64,000 nucleotides of DNA from NCBI GenBank assembly GCA_029624735.1, contig JARSSM010000026.1, positions 1 to 64,000 on the forward strand. The letters run 5' to 3'. Positions 35,527 through 45,543 of the stretch are shown in pieces; the stretch's first letter is position 1, and each line of letters starts with the position of its first letter. The notes under the pieces were generated by a model. That model saw only the letters and a program-made list of their open reading frames with translations. It was not told the DNA's origin and made no database searches. The translations under genes and the position numbers were made by a program. The DNA comes from Defluviicoccus sp. (GTDB lineage: Bacteria; Pseudomonadota; Alphaproteobacteria; Rhodospirillales; Defluviicoccaceae).

Positions 35527-36462
35527 ATGGCCAATGACGTCTTTGCTAACGGAATGGAAATCGCCTGCAAGTCCGGCGATGCGAAGGTCATTGCCGCCTT
35601 CCCCGATGTGTGCCTGAGCCCGCCTTCACCGCCGGCAGGGCCAATCCCGGTCCCCTATCCGATCACTTCGCAGGCATCTGACACGACCGACGGCAGCAAG
35701 ACCGTTAAGATCTCCGGCAAGGAGATCATGCTCAAGAATTCTTCGTCCTATAAGAAGTGCATGGGGAATGACCCGGCGACCAAGACATTGGGAATGGGGG
35801 TCGTTACGCACTGCATTCAAGGTAAGACATACTTTGTAATGTGGTCGTTCGACGTTAAAGCCGAGGGCGAAAACGTCGACCGTCATTTTGACACGACCAA
35901 CTCCAACGGAATGAGCACAGGCAATCAGGTTGGCTGGGTCAATTTTGACTCAGGGACCTTCGATAGCCTCAAAGATTGCGAAAACGTCAGCGAAGAATAC
36001 CGACTTGTCCCGTACAAGACTGGTGACACTTACACCTGCGGCGGTACGGATACGCCGACGGGCCACCACTTGGTTCCTGGGCGGCTCATGGGCAAGGCCA
36101 AAGGGACTGGCAATGTTTATCCCCATGGCAACGGCAAGTGTACACACAGTGGCGCCCCCGTGATCTGCGCAAAGGGCAGGAACCAGTACGCCGATACCCA
36201 TGGCGACATGCACGCGTTTCAGGACCCGATCGAATACAATACCGTTAAGGACACAGGCGTTTACACGCGAGACCAGGCAACGACAACAGGCGCCAAGGCG
36301 GCCGGGATCGGGACGAATGGCAAAGCGCTGAGTCCGCGTTCGAAGGCTTTCAAGTGCGTCAAGGCACAGCTCGACTCATATTATGAGAAGTGCGGATTGG
36401 GACCGAACGATCCCATGAAAGCGACCCCGACAGAAGCGGGCAAGAATCTGTCACTTTTGTAG
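35527..36462 (+). CDS. PAAR-like (DUF4150) effector with HNH-type nuclease domain
   Basis: A 311-residue T6SS effector. Residues 1-125 are a DUF4150 PAAR-like tip domain (FANGMEIACKSGD, AAFPDVCLSPPSPPAGPIPVPYP, FVMWSFDVKAEGENVDRHFD). The C-terminal part carries GHHLVPGRLMG with His180-His181, Cys205, Cys214, and THGDMHAF with His225 and His229. This resembles HNH/endonuclease VII toxins of the GHH/AHH kind, which cut DNA. Base composition is lower in GC than the neighbours, a sign of recent acquisition. The exact nuclease family is inferred. Confidence 0.75.
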   Translation: MANDVFANGMEIACKSGDAKVIAAFPDVCLSPPSPPAGPIPVPYPITSQASDTTDGSKTVKISGKEIMLKNSSSYKKCMGNDPATKTLGMGVVTHCIQGKTYFVMWSFDVKAEGENVDRHFDTTNSNGMSTGNQVGWVNFDSGTFDSLKDCENVSEEYRLVPYKTGDTYTCGGTDTPTGHHLVPGRLMGKAKGTGNVYPHGNGKCTHSGAPVICAKGRNQYADTHGDMHAFQDPIEYNTVKDTGVYTRDQATTTGAKAAGIGTNGKALSPRSKAFKCVKAQLDSYYEKCGLGPNDPMKATPTEAGKNLSLL

Positions 36463-36485
36463 TCTTCTTGAGGGAGGAGCGTGTT

Positions 36486-37382
36486 GTGGCACGGCCACCT
36501 GAACAAATGAATATCATCGATGTTGCCTGTCTCGGTGCGGATCATGTGTGCCTTGCTGGCTTTCTATTCGCATGGGACCCCGAAGAGCCGAGAGGCCGGT
36601 TGGCACTGTACGAACGCGGAACCTGGTCGCGGTTAGGCGATACGCCAGAGTTCATCCGCGGGCTTGCCGTTCTTGATGAGAGCGACGGTACCGCGCTTTA
36701 TGTCTTGCTGCGCAACGGCGTGATTCATCGTTTCGCCGGTGGCGAACATTCGGCCGAGGTCATCGAAGACCAGCGCAACCTAGGCTTTCGTGGCATCGAC
36801 GTCGTTGGCCGGCACCTCTACGCTTGCGGAATGGGTCATCAGGTGTTTCGCCGTGAGGATGGCCGCTGGCTCGCGATTGACGAAGGTCTGTTCGACGGCG
36901 ATCCGTTCTCGATGCTGAACAGCATTCACGGCCACTCGGAGCGCGATATTTACGCAGGCGGGACGGGAGGCGGCATCTTTCATTTTGACGGGCGTCGTTG
37001 GGAGCGGCTCGAAACGCCTACCACCTATGGCATCGAGAAGATCCTGTGCGTCGGTGGCGAGACCTACGCGTGCGGATTCAACGGTACACTGTTTCGCGGC
37101 GATCGGGATGGATGGGAAACGCTGGCCGTCAGCCATGGCGAAGCGCGGATGAAGGACATGGCGTTCTGCTTTGACCGCCTTTACGTCGCATCAGCCGACG
37201 GACTCTACACCCTTGAGGGCGATATCTTGGAGCCGGTTTCGGTCCGCCCGACCGACGTCGATGTGTTTGGGTTCCTCAGCTATCGCGATGGACAACTTTG
37301 GTCGGGCGGCGGCGAACGGTTAATCCGCTTCGATGGCGAGACTTGGACGGAGGTCCTCTATCCGCCAAATCAGCCCGTTTAA
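36486..37382 (+). CDS. Beta-propeller-like protein, putative immunity protein
   Basis: A 298-residue protein from GTG 36486, which has a GGAGGAG site 7 nt upstream, 23 nt after the effector stop. The sequence is a series of beta blades of the pattern R-G-I/L-A-V...LYVL, GVIHRFAGG, LYACGMGHQVFRREDGRW, DIYAGGTGGGIFHFDGRRWERL, TYACGFNGTLFRGDRDGWETL, LYVASADGLYTLEGD and QLWSGGGERLIRFDGETWTEV. About six or seven blades fit a propeller. Position directly after the toxin suggests it is the cognate immunity protein. It has no signal peptide, so it would act in the cytosol against a nuclease. Confidence 0.65.
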   Translation: MARPPEQMNIIDVACLGADHVCLAGFLFAWDPEEPRGRLALYERGTWSRLGDTPEFIRGLAVLDESDGTALYVLLRNGVIHRFAGGEHSAEVIEDQRNLGFRGIDVVGRHLYACGMGHQVFRREDGRWLAIDEGLFDGDPFSMLNSIHGHSERDIYAGGTGGGIFHFDGRRWERLETPTTYGIEKILCVGGETYACGFNGTLFRGDRDGWETLAVSHGEARMKDMAFCFDRLYVASADGLYTLEGDILEPVSVRPTDVDVFGFLSYRDGQLWSGGGERLIRFDGETWTEVLYPPNQPV

Positions 37383-37402
37383 TCCTCGGGTGGGCGAGAC
37401 CG

Positions 37403-38677
37403 ATGCGATCGATACTGCGCGACGATATTGTAGGCCAGCACGCTGAGGAAGCCGCCTTTCTGTGGCTGTTGCGAGCCGCCGCGGTGCGGGCACCCCACTA
37501 TCGACTGAAGGACCTGGCCAAGCTCGACAACCGCGTCGAGGCGCATGTCGATGGCTTGCGGGTCGCGGGCGAGGCGGGGTGGCAACTCGCCAGCGACCAG
37601 CTCAAGTTCGAGGAGCCGGGCGAGCTGTTCGCAGCCTCGGTTCTGGCGCTGGAGAGCCGCGACCGGGTGCGCGTCGATCACGTCATCGCCTTTGCCGCGC
37701 GGATGCCGGAAGCAGCGCCGGGTCTGTTCTCGGCGCTGGGCTGGGTCGAGCGGGCGCATCTGCACGGCACGGTAAAGGAACTGCTCGATTCCGAAGAGCC
37801 GTTCCGCCGCCGCCTCGGGCTTACCGCCTGTGCCCTGCACCGGGTCGACCCCGGCGCGCGCCTGCAGGCAGCGATCGCCGATCCAGAGCCGGCTTTAAGC
37901 GCCCGCGCGCTCAAAGCCGCCGGTGAGTTCGGCCGCAACGACCTGCGCGAAGCGGTGCACGAGCACCTCACCGACGACGATCCCGGCTGCCGGTTCTCAG
38001 CGGCGTCGGCCGCGGTGCTGCTTGGCGATCGCGGTCAAGGGCTGGCGCAGTTGTTCACGATTGCCGCCGACTTGGCCTCGCCCTGGCAGGCGCCGGCTCT
38101 CCAGCTTGCTCCGCGTCTGCTCACATCGCCGGCCGCGCAGGCTTGGTTCAGGGATTTAAGTGCCGCACCCGCCTGGCTGCGGCTCCTGATCGCCGCCATC
38201 GGCGTCCACGGCGATGCCTCCTATGTCCCGTGGCTGATCGAGCGGATGCAGACGCCCGAGCTTGCACGCCTTGCAGGCGAGGCGTTCTCCATGATCACCG
38301 GCGCCGATCTTGCCTATGACGACCTTGAGACCGATCGGCCAGAGGGCTTCGAGTCCGGCCCGAACGAGAACCCGGAGGATGAGGACGTCGCGCTCGACCC
38401 CGACGAGGACCTGCCCTGGCCAGCGCCGGAGCTGATCGCGCGCTGGTGGCAGGCGCACGCCGCCCGCTTTGCGGACCCGCAGCGCTACCTGTGCGGCCAG
38501 CCGGTGACGGAAGCGCACTGCCGCGACGTCCTCAGCACCGGATTCCAGCGCCAGCGTCGAGCAGCGGCGCTGGAGCTCGCGCTGATGCGCGCGGATCGGC
38601 CGCTGTTCGAATGCCGGGCGCCGGCGTTCCGCCAGCAAGCGGTGCTCAAGGCCGGCAGCGGCCTCGGCCTCGCCTGA
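37403..38677 (+). CDS. TIGR02270/HEAT-repeat-like T6SS-associated protein
   Basis: A 424-residue helical protein from ATG 37403 (the frame from 37298 overlaps the propeller gene). It starts DDIVGQHAEEAAFLWLLRAAAVRAPHYRLKDLAKLDNRVEAHVDGL, which matches the TIGR02270 family, and continues as HEAT-like repeats (GWVERAHLHGTVKELL, ACALHRVDPGARLQAAIADPEPALSARALKAAGEFG). An acidic loop lies near residues 315-335. Such proteins accompany T6SS effector genes in proteobacteria. The role is unknown. It ends the island and converges with the dihydroorotase-like gene. Confidence 0.8.
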   Translation: MRSILRDDIVGQHAEEAAFLWLLRAAAVRAPHYRLKDLAKLDNRVEAHVDGLRVAGEAGWQLASDQLKFEEPGELFAASVLALESRDRVRVDHVIAFAARMPEAAPGLFSALGWVERAHLHGTVKELLDSEEPFRRRLGLTACALHRVDPGARLQAAIADPEPALSARALKAAGEFGRNDLREAVHEHLTDDDPGCRFSAASAAVLLGDRGQGLAQLFTIAADLASPWQAPALQLAPRLLTSPAAQAWFRDLSAAPAWLRLLIAAIGVHGDASYVPWLIERMQTPELARLAGEAFSMITGADLAYDDLETDRPEGFESGPNENPEDEDVALDPDEDLPWPAPELIARWWQAHAARFADPQRYLCGQPVTEAHCRDVLSTGFQRQRRAAALELALMRADRPLFECRAPAFRQQAVLKAGSGLGLA

Positions 38678-38704
38678 TCCCTGCCCGCGCAGGCCGCGGC
38701 TTCT

Positions 38705-40036
38705 TCACCCAACGCCGATGAAGCGGATTGCCTCTCCGGCCGGCGGGCCCATCAGCTGGCCTTCGTGCATGACGATGCGGCCGCCGATCAGCGTGGCGAT
38801 CGGCCATCCCTGCACCGTCAAGCCATCGAACGGTGTCCACCCGCAGCGGCTGACGATCCAGCGATGGGTGATCATCCGTTTCGCGTTGAGATCGACGATG
38901 GTGAAATCAGCACGGTAGCCAAGGGCGATGCGGCCACGCCCGGCCAAGCCGAAGATGCGCGCCGGGCCGGCACTGGTGAGATCGACCAGGCGCTCGAGGC
39001 TGAGCCGGCCCTTCGCCACATGGTCCAGCATCAGCGGCACCAGCGTCTGCACGCCCGGCATGCCGGACGGGCTTTCGGGGTAGGGCTTCTTCTTTTCCTC
39101 GCGCGTGTGCGGCGCGTGATCGGAACCGATGCAATCGACCAGACCGTTGTTCACCGCCTGCCACAGCGCGTCACGGTGGCGGGCTTCGCGGATCGGCGGG
39201 TTCATCTGCGCGAACGCATCGAGCGCTTCGTAGCAGCCGGGTGCTGCGAGCGTCAGATGCTGCGGCGTCACCTCGACGGTGGCGATGTCGCGGTGGTCCT
39301 TGAGGATCGCGAGTTCCTCTGCTGTCGAGACATGCAGGATGTGCACGGGCCGGCCGACACCTTCCGCCAGCGCGAGGACGCGGCGGGTGGCGTTGACGGC
39401 AGTCTCGACATCGCGCCATGCCGGGTGCTGACCGACATCGGCGCCGCCGGCGACGATCGTGAAGCGGCTGCGCAGGCGCTCCTCGTCCTCGGCATGAATG
39501 GCGACGCGGCGCAGACCGTTGGCAAGCACGGCGGCGATGGCGCTGTCGTCGGCCACCAGAAGCGTGCCGGTCGAGCTGCCCATGAACAGCTTGACGCCGG
39601 CGCAGCCGGGCAGCCGTTCGAGCACGGCCAGATCGCCCGCATTGTCCGGCGTTGCGCCGACATAGAAGGCCATGTCGACCCAGGCGCGGTCCTTGGCGCG
39701 CCGGCACTTATCGGCCAGATCAGCCGCGGTGACGGTTGCGGGCTTGGTGTTCGGCATCTCGAAGACGGCCGTGACGCCGCCCATCGCCGCCGCGGCCGTG
39801 CCGGTGGCGATATCCTCCTTGTGCTCGATCCCCGGCTCGCGGAAGTGAACCTGGGTATCGATGACGCCCGGCAGCACGTGCAGGCCAGAGCAATCGAGCC
39901 TGGTAGCCGCCGGTGCCGCGCCGAGATCGCCCAGCGCCGCGATCCGCCCGCCGGTGATGCCGACGTCGGCCTCGACACGGCCAGACGGCGTGCACAGCGT
40001 GCCGCGGGCAAGGATCAGATCGTAGGTATCGCTCAC
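38705..40036 (-). CDS. Dihydroorotase-like amidohydrolase
   Basis: A 443-residue member of the cyclic amidohydrolase superfamily. It shows [10 protein letters not shown] (60-69), the carbamylated lysine candidate Lys149 in GVKLFMG, His181, His235 in HILHVS and Asp306 in GSDHAPH. In the usual HxH metal motif the first His is Gln62, so the metal site is altered. The gene therefore may be a true dihydroorotase of a divergent type or a related hydrolase. Its GTG start at 40036 overlaps the mvaB stop by 4 nt, so it is translationally coupled. The frame extending to 40540 lies within mvaB. Confidence 0.8.
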   Translation of the reverse strand: MSDTYDLILARGTLCTPSGRVEADVGITGGRIAALGDLGAAPAATRLDCSGLHVLPGVIDTQVHFREPGIEHKEDIATGTAAAAMGGVTAVFEMPNTKPATVTAADLADKCRRAKDRAWVDMAFYVGATPDNAGDLAVLERLPGCAGVKLFMGSSTGTLLVADDSAIAAVLANGLRRVAIHAEDEERLRSRFTIVAGGADVGQHPAWRDVETAVNATRRVLALAEGVGRPVHILHVSTAEELAILKDHRDIATVEVTPQHLTLAAPGCYEALDAFAQMNPPIREARHRDALWQAVNNGLVDCIGSDHAPHTREEKKKPYPESPSGMPGVQTLVPLMLDHVAKGRLSLERLVDLTSAGPARIFGLAGRGRIALGYRADFTIVDLNAKRMITHRWIVSRCGWTPFDGLTVQGWPIATLIGGRIVMHEGQLMGPPAGEAIRFIGVG

Positions 40037-40968
40037 GGCCGACGCGCGCCCGCAGAGCTGCAGGCAGATTCGCGGGCGGCGAGCGCGCGCGCCACGCGTG
40101 AGGCCGGCTCGCGGCCAAGCGCCTGGCAGATATAGGTACCCGCTTCGAGGAGCGGCGCCATGGCAACCCCCGTTTCGACGCCAAGTCCGTCCAGCATGTA
40201 CAGCACATCCTCCGTCGCGACGTTGCCGGTTGCCCCTCTCGCATAGGGGCAGCCGCCAAGGCCAGCCACCGCACTGTCGACAACCGCGACGCCGAGATCG
40301 AGCACGGCCACCAGGTTGGCGAGCGCCTGACCATAGGTGTCGTGGAAATGGACGGCAAGCCGCTCGATCGGGACGACGGCCGCCACCGCCTCGACCATTG
40401 CGCGTGCCTGCGAAGGCGTGCCGACGCCGATCGTATCGCCCAGGGAAATTTCGTAGCAGCCCATGCGATGCAGATTCGATGCTACTTCCGCCACCTTGGC
40501 CGCCGGTACGTCGCCTTCGTACGGACAGCCGAGCGCGCAAGAGACATAACCGCGCACAGGCATGACGGCGGCCGTGGCCGCGGCGCAGACCGCGCCTAAA
40601 CGGTCCAAGCTGGCGCCAATGCTGCAGTTGATGTTGCGCAGGGAGAACGTTTCCGAGGCGGCCGCGAACACGGCGACTTCATCGGCCGCAGCGGTGAGCG
40701 CTTCGTCGAAGCCGCGCCGGTTCGGTGTCAGTACCGCGTACCGCGTGCCGGGCGCGCGCGCGATGCCCGCCAGCACGGCCGGCGTATCGGCCATCTGCGG
40801 CACCCAGCGCTCCGAGACGAAGCTGCCGACCTCGATGACGCGCAGGCCCGCTGCGGCCAGCCGATTGATCAGGCCGATCTTGACGGCGGTCGGCACGGCC
40901 TCAGGCTCGTTCTGCAGGCCGTCGCGCGGGCCCACTTCCACCAGTTTTACTCTCGACGGGGCGTACAT
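40033..40968 (-). CDS. mvaB: Hydroxymethylglutaryl-CoA lyase
   Basis: A 311-residue TIM-barrel enzyme that splits HMG-CoA to acetoacetate and acetyl-CoA, the last step of leucine degradation. It begins [15 protein letters not shown], has the metal ligands in [14 protein letters not shown], and the active-site signature [18 protein letters not shown]. It is divergent from the carboxylase genes at 41117 and first in a two-gene operon with the dihydroorotase-like gene. The rest of the leucine pathway is not in view. Confidence 0.92.
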   Translation of the reverse strand: MYAPSRVKLVEVGPRDGLQNEPEAVPTAVKIGLINRLAAAGLRVIEVGSFVSERWVPQMADTPAVLAGIARAPGTRYAVLTPNRRGFDEALTAAADEVAVFAAASETFSLRNINCSIGASLDRLGAVCAAATAAVMPVRGYVSCALGCPYEGDVPAAKVAEVASNLHRMGCYEISLGDTIGVGTPSQARAMVEAVAAVVPIERLAVHFHDTYGQALANLVAVLDLGVAVVDSAVAGLGGCPYARGATGNVATEDVLYMLDGLGVETGVAMAPLLEAGTYICQALGREPASRVARALAARESACSSAGARRP

Positions 40969-41116
40969 GGCCGCTACCCTCCCGACGCGGGGGCGCGAAC
41001 GCTTCCGCCTCGCGGTGGATGATAATCCGCCTTTGCTTCAACCTGCACTCAGTAATGTGTTGAACTTCGTTGGAAGGGTTTTAGAATGTTGCGGTTGCGA
41101 ACGGCGGAGCACAAAA

Positions 41117-42649
41117 ATGCGGGCAATCGTTGAGGCACTTGAACAAAAGCGCGAACTGGCCCGGCTTGGTGGGGGCCAGCGGCGGATTGATGCGCAGCAC
41201 AAACGCGGCAAGCTGACGGCGCGCGAGCGGATCGACGTTCTGTTCGATCCCGGCTCCTTCGAGGAGTGGGACATGTTCGTCGAGCACCGCTGCATCGATT
41301 TTGGCATGGAGGCCACACGGACGCCCGGTGATGGGGTGGTAACCGGTTACGGTACCGTTAACGGCCGGCCGGTGTTCGTATTCAGCCAGGACTTCACCGT
41401 CTTCGGCGGCAGTCTGTCTGAGGCACACGCCGAGAAGATCTGCAAGATCATGGACCAGGCGATGAAGATCGGTGCGCCGGTCGTCGGCCTGAACGACTCG
41501 GGCGGCGCGCGGATTCAGGAAGGCGTTGCCTCGCTGGCAGGCTACGCCGACGTGTTCGTCCGTAACGTCGATGCCTCCGGTGTGATCCCGCAGATTTCCG
41601 TGATTATGGGGCCATGCGCCGGCGGGGCGGTCTACTCGCCCGCGCTGACCGATTTCATCTTCATGGTCAAAGACAATTCACACATGTACGTGACCGGGCC
41701 GGATGTGGTGAAAACGGTCACGCATGAGGAGATCGATCACGAGGGGCTGGGTGGTGCGAGCGTGCACACGGCGAAGTCGGGCGTTGCCGACAATGGCTTC
41801 GAGAACGACGTCGAGGCGATGCTTTACGTCCGCCGATTGATCAACTTCCTGCCGTCTTCGAATCGCGAGAAGCCGCCTGTGCGGCCAACGTTTGACAGTA
41901 TCGACAGGGTCGAGCCGTCGCTGAACACTCTCGTTCCCGATAATCCGAATGTCCCGTACGACATGAAGGAATTGATCGAGAAGGTGGTTGACGAGGGTAA
42001 CTTCTTCGAGATCAAGCCCGACTACGCACAGAACATCATTGTCGGCTTCGGCCGGCTCAACGGCTCGACCGTGGGGATCGTCGCCAATCAGCCGACCGTG
42101 CTGGCCGGCTGCCTGAACATCGACGCCTCGATCAAGGGCGCCCGTTTTGTCCGGTTCTGTGACTGTTTTAATATTCCGATCGTGACTTTCGTCGATGTCC
42201 CGGGGTTCCTGCCTGGCGTCAACCAAGAGCACACCGGCATCATTCGCCACGGCGCTAAACTGCTCTACGCCTACAGTGAGGCGAGCGTGCCAAAGTTGAC
42301 GCTGATCACGCGCAAGGCCTATGGCGGCGCGTACGATGTCATGGGTTCAAAACACCTGCGGGCGGACATCAACTTCGCTTGGCCGACGGCCGAAATCGCG
42401 GTGATGGGCGCCAAGGGCGCGGTTGAGATCATCTTCCGCGATGAACTCGGTAATCCCGAGAAGATCACGGCGCGGACCGAGGACTACAAAGGCAAATTTG
42501 CGAACCCCTTCGCCGCCGCGCGGCGCGGGTTCATCGACGACGTCATCATGCCACAGGACACCCGGGCGCGGCTGTGCAAAGCTTTAACGATGCTGCGCAG
42601 CAAGCGGGTCGAGACCCCGTGGAAGAAGCACGCGAACATTCCTCTGTAG
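41117..42649 (+). CDS. pccB: Propionyl-CoA carboxylase beta subunit
   Basis: This 510-residue carboxyltransferase subunit starts at ATG 41117 with a GGAG 8 nt upstream; the longer frame from 40562 overlies mvaB. Crotonase-fold oxyanion regions appear as [12 protein letters not shown] and [20 protein letters not shown], the second half as [28 protein letters not shown] and [32 protein letters not shown] supports propionyl-CoA rather than methylcrotonyl-CoA. With PccA it makes methylmalonyl-CoA. pccA follows after 17 nt. Confidence 0.93.
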   Translation: MRAIVEALEQKRELARLGGGQRRIDAQHKRGKLTARERIDVLFDPGSFEEWDMFVEHRCIDFGMEATRTPGDGVVTGYGTVNGRPVFVFSQDFTVFGGSLSEAHAEKICKIMDQAMKIGAPVVGLNDSGGARIQEGVASLAGYADVFVRNVDASGVIPQISVIMGPCAGGAVYSPALTDFIFMVKDNSHMYVTGPDVVKTVTHEEIDHEGLGGASVHTAKSGVADNGFENDVEAMLYVRRLINFLPSSNREKPPVRPTFDSIDRVEPSLNTLVPDNPNVPYDMKELIEKVVDEGNFFEIKPDYAQNIIVGFGRLNGSTVGIVANQPTVLAGCLNIDASIKGARFVRFCDCFNIPIVTFVDVPGFLPGVNQEHTGIIRHGAKLLYAYSEASVPKLTLITRKAYGGAYDVMGSKHLRADINFAWPTAEIAVMGAKGAVEIIFRDELGNPEKITARTEDYKGKFANPFAAARRGFIDDVIMPQDTRARLCKALTMLRSKRVETPWKKHANIPL

Positions 42650-42666
42650 AGTAGCGAGCGCTCGCA

Positions 42667-44667
42667 ATGTTCAAGAAAATCCTGATAGCGAACCGGGGCG
42701 AAATCGCCATCCGCATCCATCGCACCGCGCACAAGATGGGGATCAAGACGGTCGCCGTTTATTCGGACGCGGACAAGTACAGCCGTCATGTACAGATGTG
42801 TGACGAGGCGGTTCACATCGGTCCGTCGCCGGCAAAGGACAGTTACCTCGTCATCGAGAAGATTGTCGACGCGTGCAAGCGGACCGGCGCCGAAGCGGTT
42901 CACCCCGGCTATGGCTTTCTCGCCGAACGGGCGAATGCTGCCCGGGCGTTCAAAGAAGCCGGGATTACCTTTATCGGTCCGGATCCGGAAGTCATCCGCC
43001 TTATGGGCGACAAGATCCTCGCCAACCGCAAGGCGTCTGAGGCCGGGGTCCCGACCGTGCCGGGCTACTGGGACACCATCCCCGACGCCGACAAGGCCGC
43101 CGAGATTGCGGGCGGAATCGGTTATCCGGTGATGCTGAAGGCGGCGGCCGGTGGCGGCGGCAAAGGCATCCGCATCGCGCTTGATGAGGCGGAACTGCGG
43201 GACGCTTTCCGGTTGGCGTCCAGCGAGGCCCTGTCAGCCTTCGGTGACGGCCGGGTATTCATTGAGAAGTTCATCGTCAACCCGCGCCACATCGAAATCC
43301 AGGTCCTGGGCGACAGCTACGGCAATGTCCTCTACCTGGGCGAGCGCGAGTGCTCGATCCAGCGCCGACACCAGAAGGTGATCGAGGAGGCCCCGTCGCC
43401 GATCGTTGACGAGGCTCTGCGCCGGGAAATGGGGGAGCGGTCCGTCGGGCTCTGCAAGTCGGTGGGCTATTCCTCGGCTGGGACCATCGAGTTCATCATG
43501 GACCAGCAACGCAATTACTACTTCCTGGAGATGAACACACGCCTCCAAGTCGAGCACTCGGTGACGGAGTTTTGCACCGGCCTCGATCTGGTCGAATGGA
43601 TGCTGCGCGTCGCCGCCGGCGAGGAACTGACCGTCCGGCAGGAAGACGTTCACATGAGCGGCTGGGCGGTCGAGGCACGCATCTACGCCGAGGATCCAAA
43701 CCGGCGCTTTATGCCCTCGATTGGCCGTCTGGTCCGCTATCGGACACCGGAGGAGGGCTCGCAGGTCCGCGTCGACAATGGCGTCTACGAGGGCGGCGAG
43801 ATCTCGATGTTCTACGATCCGATGATCGCCAAAATCACCACCTGGGATCGCGACCGGCCTTCCGCTGTGGCGCTAATGCGGCGTGCACTTGATGAGTTCT
43901 ACATCAAAGGCGTGCAGCACAATATTGCCTTCCTGACGGCGCTGATGGCCAACCCGCGCTTCCTTGAGGGTCGGCTTAGCACCGCCTTCATTGCCGAGGA
44001 GTATCCGGAAGGTTTTTCGCCGGCACCACTCGAAGAGAAAGACGTCAACGCGATCATCGCTGCCGCCTTCTTGATGTACGTGCGGCACATCTACCGGTCT
44101 TCGCGTGTCAGCAACCAGATGCCTGGCTATCAGCGCAAGTTTTCTCGCGAGTGGGAGGTTTCCGTCAACGGCAAGCCCTACCCGGTCCTGCTTGATAGTT
44201 TGGCGGGCGGCGGCGCGGAAGAGGGCTTCGAGATCATGATCGATGGCGCGCTGATCGCGGTCCGCAGCGATTGGCAGGTCGGCGATCCAGTCATGCGGTG
44301 CGAAGTCAACGCGATGCCGCAGCGCTTCAAGGTCGAGCCGAGCGGCCTCGGCTTCAAGCTGTTCCACTTGGGCGCTGAGGTGGATGTGGTAATCCACCGC
44401 AAGAGCGTAGCCGACATGATCAAGCTGATGCCCGAGCGCAAGCCGCCCGACATGTCGAAGTACCTGGTCTCGCCGATGCCGGGCCTGTTGCGGTCGATTT
44501 CGGCCGAGGTCGGTGACAAGGTGGAGCCGGGCGTAGAGCTCGCGGTCGTCGAGGCGATGAAGATGGAGAACATCTTGCGCTCGGCCCGCATCGGACGGAT
44601 CTCGAAGATTCACGCCAAGGCTGGCGATACCTTGGCGGTCGGCCAGATCATCGTCGAGTTCGAATAG
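42667..44667 (+). CDS. pccA: Propionyl-CoA carboxylase alpha subunit (biotin carboxylase and carrier)
   Basis: A 666-residue protein with the biotin carboxylase start FKKILIANRGEIAIRIHRTA, the ATP-grasp core (MLKAAAGGGGKGIR, GERECSIQRRHQKVIEEAPS, FLEMNTRLQVEHSVTE), a BT-type linker domain (about 465-595) and a C-terminal biotinyl domain with Lys632 in VEAMKMEN. The BT domain marks the propionyl-CoA type and binds PccB. It carboxylates biotin using ATP and bicarbonate. Confidence 0.95.
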   Translation: MFKKILIANRGEIAIRIHRTAHKMGIKTVAVYSDADKYSRHVQMCDEAVHIGPSPAKDSYLVIEKIVDACKRTGAEAVHPGYGFLAERANAARAFKEAGITFIGPDPEVIRLMGDKILANRKASEAGVPTVPGYWDTIPDADKAAEIAGGIGYPVMLKAAAGGGGKGIRIALDEAELRDAFRLASSEALSAFGDGRVFIEKFIVNPRHIEIQVLGDSYGNVLYLGERECSIQRRHQKVIEEAPSPIVDEALRREMGERSVGLCKSVGYSSAGTIEFIMDQQRNYYFLEMNTRLQVEHSVTEFCTGLDLVEWMLRVAAGEELTVRQEDVHMSGWAVEARIYAEDPNRRFMPSIGRLVRYRTPEEGSQVRVDNGVYEGGEISMFYDPMIAKITTWDRDRPSAVALMRRALDEFYIKGVQHNIAFLTALMANPRFLEGRLSTAFIAEEYPEGFSPAPLEEKDVNAIIAAAFLMYVRHIYRSSRVSNQMPGYQRKFSREWEVSVNGKPYPVLLDSLAGGGAEEGFEIMIDGALIAVRSDWQVGDPVMRCEVNAMPQRFKVEPSGLGFKLFHLGAEVDVVIHRKSVADMIKLMPERKPPDMSKYLVSPMPGLLRSISAEVGDKVEPGVELAVVEAMKMENILRSARIGRISKIHAKAGDTLAVGQIIVEFE

Positions 44668-44682
44668 CGCAGGTTGCCGAAC

Positions 44683-44714
44683 GCGCTGGTGGTACCGAAC
44701 CGGACCACCAGCGC
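44683..44714. terminator. Bidirectional hairpin between convergent pccA and anbu
   Basis: A perfect 11-bp stem (44683-44693 with 44704-44714) with a 10-nt loop lies in the 73-nt gap between two convergent stop codons. There is no T-run on either side, so it may act as a weak or rho-assisted bidirectional terminator or a 3' end stabiliser. Confidence 0.6.
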
Positions 44715-44740
44715 TTCCGGCGATCGCGGTAGACGGCCGC

Positions 44741-45523
44741 TCAGCGCTGCATGGCGAGCGGCACCTGCGCCGGCAGCGGTCGCTCCGTATCCGTGCGCCA
44801 GGGCGGATCCGGTGCTTCCCTGAAAACCCGCTTCAAGCCCTCGCCCCAATGCCGGCGCAACGCCTTGAAGTAGGGGTCATCCTCTTCGATTCGCTGGCGG
44901 GACGTGATGCAGAATCCGTCGCGCCGGTAGATCGCGAGATCGATCGGCGGCGCCACCGAGATGTTGGCGCGGATGGTCGAGTCGAACGAGACGAGCGCGC
45001 ACTTGGCAGCGTCGCTCAAGCTCACATGCGGTGTCAGCACCCGCTCCAGGATCGGCTTGCCGTACTTGGTCTCGCCAAGCTGGAAATAGGGTGTTTCCTC
45101 TCCGGCTTCGATGAAGTTGCCGGTCGAGTAGATCAGGAACAGGCGCGGGCGCTCGCCCTTGATCTGGCCACCCAGTATCATGGAGGCGTTGAAATCTGTC
45201 GCGTGCGCCCGGAAATACTCGCCGTCACGGTTAAAGACGGTGCGCAGGAAGCCGCTAACAACTTTGGCCGCGTGGAACATCGTTTCAGCCTGAAAGATGC
45301 TGCGTTCCGCATCGTCGGTGTAGAGCGATCGCTCGACCATGCCGACGATTTCCTGCGTGATGGCGAGATTGCCGGCCGTCAGCAGTACGAACACCCGCTC
45401 GCCCTGCTGATCGAACACGAACAATTTGCGGAAGGTGGCAACGCTGTCGACCCCCGCGTTGGTGCGCGAGTCGCTGGCGAACACGAGTCCTTCCTCAAGC
45501 ATCATTCCGAGGCAGTAGGTCAC
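44741..45523 (-). CDS. Anbu proteasome-like protease
   Basis: A 260-residue Ntn-hydrolase of the bacterial proteasome homologue (BPH/Anbu) family. After removal of Met1, Thr2 becomes the nucleophile (MTYCLGMMLEEGLVFASDSRTNAG), with the helical repeats and strands of a 20S-like subunit (LFVFDQQGERVFVLLTAGNLAITQEIV, GQIKGERPRLFLIYSTGNF). The operon also holds the transglutaminase, alpha-E and ATP-grasp genes that define the Anbu system. It is thought to process peptides made or ligated by those partners. It lies 76 nt after the transglutaminase gene. Confidence 0.92.
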   Translation of the reverse strand: MTYCLGMMLEEGLVFASDSRTNAGVDSVATFRKLFVFDQQGERVFVLLTAGNLAITQEIVGMVERSLYTDDAERSIFQAETMFHAAKVVSGFLRTVFNRDGEYFRAHATDFNASMILGGQIKGERPRLFLIYSTGNFIEAGEETPYFQLGETKYGKPILERVLTPHVSLSDAAKCALVSFDSTIRANISVAPPIDLAIYRRDGFCITSRQRIEEDDPYFKALRRHWGEGLKRVFREAPDPPWRTDTERPLPAQVPLAMQR

Positions 45524-45543
45524 CTCTGTTGGCTCCAGCTTTT

